10,053 nt of DNA, taken from positions 1-10,053 of the forward strand of contig CAKTPC010000074.1 in the NCBI GenBank assembly GCA_934590505.1, read 5' to 3'. Every line of letters begins with the position of its first letter. The stretch's first letter is position 1. The stretch is from an uncultured Oscillospiraceae bacterium (GTDB lineage Bacteria; Bacillota; Clostridia; Oscillospirales; Oscillospiraceae). Shown piece after piece: positions 5,352-10,053 of this stretch. Made by a program: the position numbers and the translations under genes. The notes below the pieces were generated by a model. That model was not told where the DNA came from and did not search any database. It worked only from the letters and a program-made list of their open reading frames with translations.

Positions 5352-5547
5352 TTACTGTTTCTTCTGCTGCGTATGCTATCAGGCTTTCCGGGGAGGGGGG
5401 AGTGCCGCTGCGGTCGCTGTCTGCCGTCTGCGCGGCGACAAGGCTTATCGCTGCGGCGATCTCTTCTCTTACTTCTTCTACGGTCACGCCGTTGTTCTGT
5501 GCAACGAGCTCAAGCGCCCGTTCCGCCGCTGCAATGTCAAATTTCAT
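5329..5547 (-). CDS. Small 72-aa protein, possibly Spo0A-C-terminal-like (uncertain)
   Basis: A short acidic cytoplasmic protein without signal peptide or membrane segment. Residues 4-40 look like a helical bundle with NNGVTVEEVREEIAAAI at 18-34; a Ser/Pro/Thr-rich stretch (about 43-54) precedes a C-terminal helix. The pattern (NGV-x-VEEV-REEI-x-AI, then PSPESLIAY) resembles short gut-Clostridia proteins that I recall being annotated as Spo0A C-terminal-like; this is a recollection of pattern, not a search result. Start ATG 5547 lies behind a purine-rich stretch (AAAGGGAAAGAAG). It has a strong terminator at its stop and a 150-nt upstream gap containing an inverted repeat, so it is likely its own transcription unit. 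Reality as a gene is supported by these flanking signals; its function is unknown. Confidence 0.7.
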   Translation of the reverse strand: MKFDIAAAERALELVAQNNGVTVEEVREEIAAAISLVAAQTADSDRSGTPPSPESLIAYAAEETVTRIMQLA

Positions 5548-5576
5548 ATCTTCTTTCCCTTTCTATGGCTGTGTCT

Positions 5577-5603
5577 TAATAAGAACGTCCACCATTCTTA
5601 TTA
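5577..5603 (-). promoter_or_regulatory. Inverted repeat in the leader of the 72-aa gene
   Basis: TAATAAGAA and TTCTTATTA (9-bp perfect arms, 9-nt spacer) lie 30 nt upstream of the start codon. It could be an operator or an AT-rich mRNA hairpin. A TGn-TAAGAT extended -10 lies just upstream on the minus strand (TAAGAT = 5615-5610), without a convincing -35. Confidence 0.45.
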
Positions 5604-5634
5604 GCACAATCTTAACACCAAGGAAAAGAAAATA

Positions 5635-5643
5635 TTGTCGAAA
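5635..5643 (+). promoter_or_regulatory. Spo0A-box-like sequence
   Basis: TTGTCGAAA contains the TGTCGAA core of the Spo0A binding box. It is 88 nt upstream of the small gene and 54 nt beyond the glycosyltransferase stop. A 7-nt core can occur by chance. Confidence 0.25.
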
Positions 5644-5696
5644 CAAGGGAAGAGAAAAAGAACAAACTGTTAATAAAACGAAATTTGACTGCCGCG

Positions 5697-6632
5697 TTAA
5701 AGCACTTTTTCACGCTTTACAACGCTGCGCTCCACATACTGCGGGGAGGAGTTGACGCACATGAAGATGCGCCCGATATATTCGCCGATGAGGCCGAGCA
5801 CCAGCAGAATCACACCGCCGAGGATGAGCAGCAGCGCTGTGGTGGAGCTCCAGCCGAGCGGCGCCATGCCGACGGCAAAGTGCCGGATGATGATGACGAG
5901 CGCATAGATGAAGCCGGCAAGCGCTGTGAACGCGCCAAAGTAGGTCGCAATGCGCAGGGGCTTTATCGAGAACGAGGTGAAGCCGTTCATCCACAGCGCC
6001 AGGAGCTTGCCGAGAGTGTAGCCGGACTGACCCTGCTCGCGGCTGCGGTGGTTGACGGGGACGTTGCAGATATTCTTCGTGCTGCGCAGCACGAGCCCCA
6101 TGACATAGGGGAAGCAGTTTTCATAGCGGAGCATTTCATCGGCGATGAAGCGCTTCGCGGCAAAATAGCTCGTAAGACTCAGCTCACGGGGCTTGCCGAG
6201 CATGATCTCCGTCATCCAGGCGTTCACGCGGCTGCCGAAGTTGCGGAAGCCCGAATGCTGCTTATGGTCATATGAGGCGTAGACGACGTCATAGCCCGCC
6301 TCGATTTTCTCAAGCAGCTTGCCGACCTCGTCCGCCGGGGTCTGACCGTCGTCGTCAAGGCAGACGAGGATATCCCCGCTGCTGTGCCTTATACCGCACA
6401 TCAGCGCCGCATGCTGACCGAAGTTCTTCGCAAGGTCGACCGCGGTGATGTGCCCGTCCGCTTCGGCGAGCGCGGAAATGACCGCGAAGGTATCGTCCGG
6501 TGAGGAGTCGTTCACAAGGAGGATCTCATACTCGTAGGCAAGCTGCGCCATTGTGTTCTCTATCTCGTTTACAACGCCGCCGATCGTCTTTGCCGAGCGG
6601 TAGCACGGGATGACAAAGGAAACTTTGCTCAT
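5697..6632 (-). CDS. GT2-family polyprenyl-phosphate glycosyltransferase (ArnC/DPM-like)
   Basis: A 311-residue enzyme that should transfer a sugar from a nucleotide donor to undecaprenyl phosphate on the cytoplasmic face of the membrane. Seen: GT-A fold start VSFVIPCYRS (4-13), VNDSSPDDT (40-48), NFGQHAALMCGIRHSSGD (70-87), the metal/donor motif CLDDDGQTPADEV (91-103) and SREQGQSGYTLGKL (197-210). Two C-terminal transmembrane helices (about 229-251 and 263-288) and a basic tail follow, as in DPM/ArnC-type enzymes. ATG 6632 lies 19 nt after the preceding SMR gene. It is the last gene of the operon. Its C-terminus is about 70% identical by eye to the glycosyltransferase at the right window edge, so the operon has two paralogues. 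The sugar donor cannot be read from sequence. No clear terminator follows. Confidence 0.9.
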   Translation of the reverse strand: MSKVSFVIPCYRSAKTIGGVVNEIENTMAQLAYEYEILLVNDSSPDDTFAVISALAEADGHITAVDLAKNFGQHAALMCGIRHSSGDILVCLDDDGQTPADEVGKLLEKIEAGYDVVYASYDHKQHSGFRNFGSRVNAWMTEIMLGKPRELSLTSYFAAKRFIADEMLRYENCFPYVMGLVLRSTKNICNVPVNHRSREQGQSGYTLGKLLALWMNGFTSFSIKPLRIATYFGAFTALAGFIYALVIIIRHFAVGMAPLGWSSTTALLLILGGVILLVLGLIGEYIGRIFMCVNSSPQYVERSVVKREKVL

Positions 6633-6651
6633 TTATCTCACTCTGTTTCTT

Positions 6652-6987
6652 TTATATATAGTATATCACGACGCCGAGCATTATCAGCCCCATGCCGATA
6701 AGCTTGTTTTTCGTAAGCTTTTCACCGTAAAATATCCGGCCGAGGATCATCACCAGCGGGAAGCCCAGCGATTCTATCACGGGGCCGTTCTTGAAGTCGA
6801 CGCCCTTGAAAGCGAAGATCACGCAGATCGTCGAGGCGGCGAGCAGAAAATAGCCGCTGATGACCCATGGGTTCAGGTATTCGAAAATGACGCTCTTGTG
6901 CGCCTTCCTTGCCGACTTCTTGAGAAGCATCTGCGAAACGGACGAGAGCAGCACAGCGCCGAAGAGCGCGATCCAATGTTCAAGCAT
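6652..6987 (-). CDS. SMR/EamA-type four-helix membrane protein, second of a pair (ArnE/ArnF-like)
   Basis: A 111-residue protein with four predicted transmembrane helices (about 4-22, 40-60, 66-87, 94-111). The first helix ends SSVSQMLLKKSA (15-26), a form common in ArnE/ArnF-like and EamA half-size proteins. The membrane Glu of drug exporters (E14 in EmrE) is absent from helix 1, arguing against a drug/proton antiporter. The start codon lies inside the previous SMR gene (8-bp overlap), so the two are translationally coupled and probably form a heterodimer. Followed 19 nt later by a polyprenyl-phosphate glycosyltransferase, the pair most likely flips the lipid-linked sugar across the cytoplasmic membrane; that role is inferred from ArnC-ArnE-ArnF gene logic. 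Confidence 0.82.
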   Translation of the reverse strand: MLEHWIALFGAVLLSSVSQMLLKKSARKAHKSVIFEYLNPWVISGYFLLAASTICVIFAFKGVDFKNGPVIESLGFPLVMILGRIFYGEKLTKNKLIGMGLIMLGVVIYYI

Positions 6988-7327
6988 CTCTGTTCACCAT
7001 CCATATCCCGGCAAAAATGACGATGATGCCGATAATATTCTGAACCGAGATGTGCTCATGGAACACTGCGGCTGCCCACAGCGTCGACCAGAAGATGGCC
7101 GAGGCGCGGTTAGAGTAGGCAACGGAGATGTCGACCTTCTTTATTATCTGCTGCCAGCATATAGCGTAGGCGCCGAGAATAAGAATTTCGATGCCGTAGC
7201 AGAGCACAAAGCCCATGGACAGAAACGGATAGCGGCTGGCAAGCTTTGCGGCGATATCGGTGCAGGTGTACAGTATCACCGCCGCTTGGAGCAGCACAAT
7301 ATAACGCAGAGAGATACTCTTTTTCAA
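6980..7327 (-). CDS. SMR/EamA-type four-helix membrane protein, first of a pair (ArnE/ArnF-like)
   Basis: A 115-residue protein with four predicted transmembrane helices (about 8-28, 37-58, 68-90, 96-112). The cytoplasmic turn WQQIIKKVDISVAYSNRASA (58-77) matches the drug/metabolite-transporter pattern, and helix 3 ends in FHEHIS (89-94). As in its partner, helix 1 lacks the catalytic Glu of EmrE; D24 is its only acidic residue, near the end of the helix. The start is TTG 7327: AGAGGA lies 8 nt upstream, and the nearby ATG (7335) is out of frame and stops after two codons. The gene begins 12 nt after the decarboxylase-like gene and overlaps the next SMR gene by 8 bp. Likely half of a heterodimeric lipid-sugar flippase. 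Confidence 0.8.
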   Translation of the reverse strand: MKKSISLRYIVLLQAAVILYTCTDIAAKLASRYPFLSMGFVLCYGIEILILGAYAICWQQIIKKVDISVAYSNRASAIFWSTLWAAAVFHEHISVQNIIGIIVIFAGIWMVNRDA

Positions 7328-7339
7328 GACATTGTTCCT

Positions 7340-8530
7340 CTATATTTCAGATTCTTTGGGAAACAGACTGTCGATGCTTTTTTGGCGCAGAAGTGTATAC
7401 TCCTCGCCGCGCTTGAGATAGATATTGGGCGCAGCGTTTATGAAGCTGCTGTTATGCGTCGACATATACGCGCCGCAGCAGTGGAACAGAAATTTGCTGT
7501 CATGCTGCGTAAGGTTTTTCATATCACGCGGATAGAAGCGGTCAAGCTCCATGCAGGTGCTGCCGCCGATTATCTGCGCCTCCGTGCTCTCCGCGCCGGG
7601 ATTTATCATCGTAAACGGCGTGGGGTGCGGGTTCATGAAGGGGTTGATGTGGACAACGCTGCCGTCCACTGTCACGATCCGGTGGCCTCTGACCTCACGG
7701 ATGTTGAGGACGCTCGTGAGATAATCCATCGACGTTGCGAGGATAGCCGCGCCCGGCTCGAGGATGAGAGTTGTTTTTTCTGGAGAGTAAAACTCGCGCA
7801 GAGCGGCGCACACGGTCTCGGCATACTCGGCATAGGTGGGCTTTCCCGGGAAGAAGCTCCCGCCGAAGAAGCCGCCGCCGATGTCGACATATTTAAGCTC
7901 TGACAGGCCAAACTCCCGGCCTATCTGCACCGCTTTACCGGCGATGCTGCGATAGATCGCGAGACTCCTCGTCCTGCTGCTCTGGTGCAGGTGCAGCCCG
8001 GCAAGCGCGATGCCGCTGCCGCGCAGCATGGAGAGCGCCTTTTCAAAGTCCCCGTTCTCAAGGCAGATGCCGAAGCGGCCCGGGATGCCGGCGCAGGTGG
8101 TCTCGCCGGGGCAGTCGCGCTCAATGTCATAGTTCACGCGCAGCCCGACGGCGCTTCTTTGCTCGCTCTCCCGGAATGCGGCGCAGACGAGTTCGACTTC
8201 CTCAAGATTATCGAGGTTCACTATGCTTCCGGCAGCGCAAGCAGAAATGACGGTTTCCCGCTTCTGCGGGCCGTTGTAGATGATGTTATCCTCCCTGCAG
8301 CCGCAGCGCAGCGCGAAGGCGTACTCATCCGGGGAGACGGCCTCGGCATAAAAGCCTTGCGCGAGCGCGGCTTTCAGCATATATGGGAAGTTGTTGGTTT
8401 TAACAGAATAGCCGAAGAGCACGCGCCCGTTCCAGCGGCTTTCAAACTCCGCCCTAAAGCTCGTGATATTTTGAGTGTACTCTTCGTCGTTGATTATATA
8501 GCATGGTGTGGCAAGCTCGTCGAATCTCAT
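7340..8530 (-). CDS. Fold-III PLP-dependent decarboxylase-like enzyme (LysA/ODC superfamily)
   Basis: A 396-residue cytoplasmic enzyme with an alanine-racemase-like barrel and a C-terminal beta domain. Seen: PLP lysine K44 in GYSVKTN; GLHLHQSS (178-185), the PLP-stacking His region; GGGFFGG (218-224); LEPGAAI (257-263); GGSTCMELDRF (322-332) and CGAYMS (352-357), with C326 and Y355 matching the catalytic Cys and phosphate-contacting Tyr of ornithine decarboxylase. Two deviations stand out: the EPGR arginine is A261, and the residue after the catalytic Cys that reads the distal amine of ornithine or DAP (Asp/Glu) is M327. A normal lysA or ornithine decarboxylase role is therefore doubtful. The gene overlaps the ATP-grasp gene by ATGA and has SD GGAGGT. 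It likely decarboxylates an amino-acid derivative used or made by the ligase. Confidence 0.88.
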   Translation of the reverse strand: MRFDELATPCYIINDEEYTQNITSFRAEFESRWNGRVLFGYSVKTNNFPYMLKAALAQGFYAEAVSPDEYAFALRCGCREDNIIYNGPQKRETVISACAAGSIVNLDNLEEVELVCAAFRESEQRSAVGLRVNYDIERDCPGETTCAGIPGRFGICLENGDFEKALSMLRGSGIALAGLHLHQSSRTRSLAIYRSIAGKAVQIGREFGLSELKYVDIGGGFFGGSFFPGKPTYAEYAETVCAALREFYSPEKTTLILEPGAAILATSMDYLTSVLNIREVRGHRIVTVDGSVVHINPFMNPHPTPFTMINPGAESTEAQIIGGSTCMELDRFYPRDMKNLTQHDSKFLFHCCGAYMSTHNSSFINAAPNIYLKRGEEYTLLRQKSIDSLFPKESEI

Positions 8531-9750
8531 TGGCAGACCTCCACGCGGAGACTTTCCCTGAAAGCCCTGACCGCGGCCTGAAGCTCATCGTTCGACGCGG
8601 CCTGGAAGATCGCCTGACCGATCCTGTCCGTGCCGTTGCGGAAAGCATCAATATCGTCGCCCGGGGCGAAGCTCAGCTCGACCTTGCCTTTTCCGGGGAC
8701 GACGGCGTTTTCGTTCACATATTCGCGCCCGGCGAAGCGGTAGCGTATCTCGCGGAGAATACCGGAGCGCTCGGTGTAGAGAAGCTGTGAGGCAGTCGGC
8801 GTGCCGTGTGTCAGGTCAAAGGGCGCTATCGGGCGGCCGAGGGCGGTGTCGATGATGCAGGCGTAATAGTCGCGCCCGGTGTAGCCGCTGATGACCTCGG
8901 GGATGCCGGTCGCGCCGCAGCGCCCGGCGGCTTCGATTATGCTGACGCTCTCATCGGGGAGGATCATCGCATCAATATTTATCGCGCAGTTATCCATACC
9001 TGCGGCGCGAATTATTTTCTCCGTCTCGCACAGCATATTCTCATGCAGGCGCGGGGAGACCTCCATCGGACAGAAATGGCCGATGGGAATACCGGTGTGA
9101 CCGGAGTGATAGACATATTTCTCATGGGGCAGCATCAGCAGGAGCCTGCCGTTCTGCACTAAGGCGTCAATGCCGACTTCCCTGCCGTCTACAAAGCGCT
9201 CGACGACCATGTGATCGGCATCCGTCGCGGCGAGGGCGTAATCATACGCCTCGCGCATGCGGGACAGGTCGTTTATTTTGGTTATCCCTCTGCTGCCGGA
9301 TTTGTCGACGATCTTGAGCATGACCGGCAGGCCAAGCTCCTCGGCTGCGGCAATGGCTTCATCATAGCTTTCCGCTCGGCGGAACTCCGCAGTTGTTACG
9401 CCGCCCTTTACAAAGGCTTCCTTCATGAGCGCCTTATCGGTGAGCACGCGCGCGGCGTGTTCGCTTATCCCGCACAGACCAAGCTCGCGGCAGACATACC
9501 CGATGGAGGAGACGGCAACGTCGGTACCGGTCGTGGTAACTGCGGTGACGTGCTCGGAGCGGGCGATATCGAGCACCGCTTCTCTGTCGGTGGTGTTCGC
9601 GTAATAGACCTTGTCGGCGGCGGCAAAGCCCGGATAATTGCCGGGGATGCTCGTGACTATCGCGCGCAGCCCCATCTCCTGAGCCTTCTTTATCAGCGGG
9701 ACCTGATAGATCCCGGCACCGAGTATCAAAATCGAATCTTTGTTATCCAT
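8527..9750 (-). CDS. ATP-grasp carboxylate-amine ligase
   Basis: A 407-residue enzyme expected to activate a carboxylate as acyl phosphate and join it to an amine or thiol. Domains: N-terminal Rossmann-like preATP-grasp fold with ILILGAGIYQVPLIKKAQ (7-24), then the ATP-grasp fold from about 105. K146 and the Gly-rich loop SGSRGI (151-156) bind ATP phosphates; VVERFVDGREVGIDALV (182-198) is the adenine/hinge strand; NIDAMI (258-263) with D260 and IIEAAGRCG (271-279) with E273 are the metal ligands. The Asn usual in the E-x-N metal motif is A275. Residues from about 320 form a C-terminal lobe seen in CPSase/PurK-like ligases of surface-polysaccharide clusters. ATG 9750 has SD GGAGAG and starts 15 nt after the upstream glycosyltransferase. 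The substrates are unknown; 4-bp coupling to the decarboxylase implies a shared substrate. Confidence 0.88.
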   Translation of the reverse strand: MDNKDSILILGAGIYQVPLIKKAQEMGLRAIVTSIPGNYPGFAAADKVYYANTTDREAVLDIARSEHVTAVTTTGTDVAVSSIGYVCRELGLCGISEHAARVLTDKALMKEAFVKGGVTTAEFRRAESYDEAIAAAEELGLPVMLKIVDKSGSRGITKINDLSRMREAYDYALAATDADHMVVERFVDGREVGIDALVQNGRLLLMLPHEKYVYHSGHTGIPIGHFCPMEVSPRLHENMLCETEKIIRAAGMDNCAINIDAMILPDESVSIIEAAGRCGATGIPEVISGYTGRDYYACIIDTALGRPIAPFDLTHGTPTASQLLYTERSGILREIRYRFAGREYVNENAVVPGKGKVELSFAPGDDIDAFRNGTDRIGQAIFQAASNDELQAAVRAFRESLRVEVCQ

Positions 9751-9765
9751 GCGTGCTCTCCGGCT

Positions 9766-10053
9766 TTATTCGCCGTCCCCGCGGCGTATCACGCTGCGCT
9801 CCACATACTGCGGAGCGGCGTTGATGCACATATAGATGCGCCCGATATACTCGCCGACAAGACCGAGAACCAGCAGGATCACGCCGCCGAGGATAAGCTG
9901 GAGAGCCATCGTGGAGCTCCAGCCCATGGGGATATCGCTGTAAATGAAGTGCTTGATTATAATTACGATAGTATAAATAAACCCGGCGAACGCGGTAAGC
10001 GCGCCGAATATACTTGCCAGTCTCAGGGGCTTGACGGAAAAGGCCGTGAAGCC
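9766..10053 (-). CDS. GT2-family polyprenyl-phosphate glycosyltransferase, C-terminal part (5' end outside window)
   Basis: The last 95 residues of a second glycosyltransferase, open at the window edge. It shows the end of the catalytic domain (GFTAFSVKPLRLAS), two transmembrane helices around FAGFIYTIVIIIKHF and LILGGVILLVLGLVGEYIG, and a tail with PQYVERSVIRR. It aligns without gaps to residues 217-311 of the glycosyltransferase at 5697-6632, about 70% identical by eye, with the last four residues and the helix-helix loop diverging most. It is the most upstream operon member visible; the promoter lies outside. Two paralogues in one operon suggest two sugars or two transfer steps on the same lipid carrier, or recent duplication. 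The donor sugar cannot be judged because the catalytic domain is missing. Confidence 0.88.
   Translation of the reverse strand, partial: GFTAFSVKPLRLASIFGALTAFAGFIYTIVIIIKHFIYSDIPMGWSSTMALQLILGGVILLVLGLVGEYIGRIYMCINAAPQYVERSVIRRGDGE

Noticed and set aside
6860..7903. Plus-strand open frame of 347 codons
   Set aside because: It is antisense to the SMR pair and the decarboxylase-like gene, all of which have recognisable motifs and operon spacing.
1..10053. CRISPR arrays, tRNA or rRNA genes
   Set aside because: No regularly spaced repeats and no tRNA cloverleaf or rRNA-like conserved stretches were seen on either strand.

Overview
The window looks like chromosomal DNA from a high-GC, low-G+C-lineage Firmicute, most likely a gut-type Clostridia (Oscillospirales/Ruminococcaceae-like). 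This is inferred from a PyrR attenuation system, strong AGGAGG-type ribosome binding sites, sigma-A promoters, a Clostridia-style short lipoprotein and GC-rich coding DNA between AT-rich intergenic stretches. No tool was run, so the taxonomy is an inference.

Left part (1-2072): a truncated DAACS-family Na+/H+:dicarboxylate-or-amino-acid symporter on the minus strand faces a divergently transcribed AraC-family regulator. Two sigma-A promoters lie back to back in the 122-bp gap, and the same 7-mer (TTGCAAA) sits in the spacer of each, a layout that suggests the regulator controls both. A strong bidirectional terminator closes the regulator gene and the convergent uraA gene.

Middle part (2089-4220): a minus-strand pyrR-uraA pyrimidine operon. 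Its leader holds a textbook attenuator: an anti-antiterminator hairpin with a PyrR-type CAGAGA loop, a 7-nt antiterminator pairing, and a terminator with a U tract. A second hairpin with the identical 8-nt loop but a different stem overlaps the uraA Shine-Dalgarno. PyrR may therefore act by transcription attenuation on the whole operon and by translational repression on the permease.

4295-5600: a small Cys-containing lipoprotein of unknown function, then an approximately 300-bp non-coding element bounded by near-perfect inverted repeats of about 39 bp (MITE-like). Next comes a 72-aa minus-strand protein with a terminator overlapping its stop codon, an inverted repeat in its leader and a Spo0A-box-like sequence upstream.

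Right part (5697-10053): a tightly packed minus-strand operon, in transcription order: GT2 glycosyltransferase (partial at the window edge), ATP-grasp ligase, fold-III PLP decarboxylase-like enzyme, two short SMR/EamA-type membrane proteins, and a second GT2 glycosyltransferase paralogous to the first. The GT plus SMR-pair combination resembles the ArnC/ArnEF logic of building and flipping an undecaprenyl-phosphate-linked sugar. The ATP-grasp plus decarboxylase pair suggests that an amino-acid-derived group is made and attached. I do not recognise this exact set as a named pathway; it is the best candidate here for an undescribed envelope-glycan decoration system.
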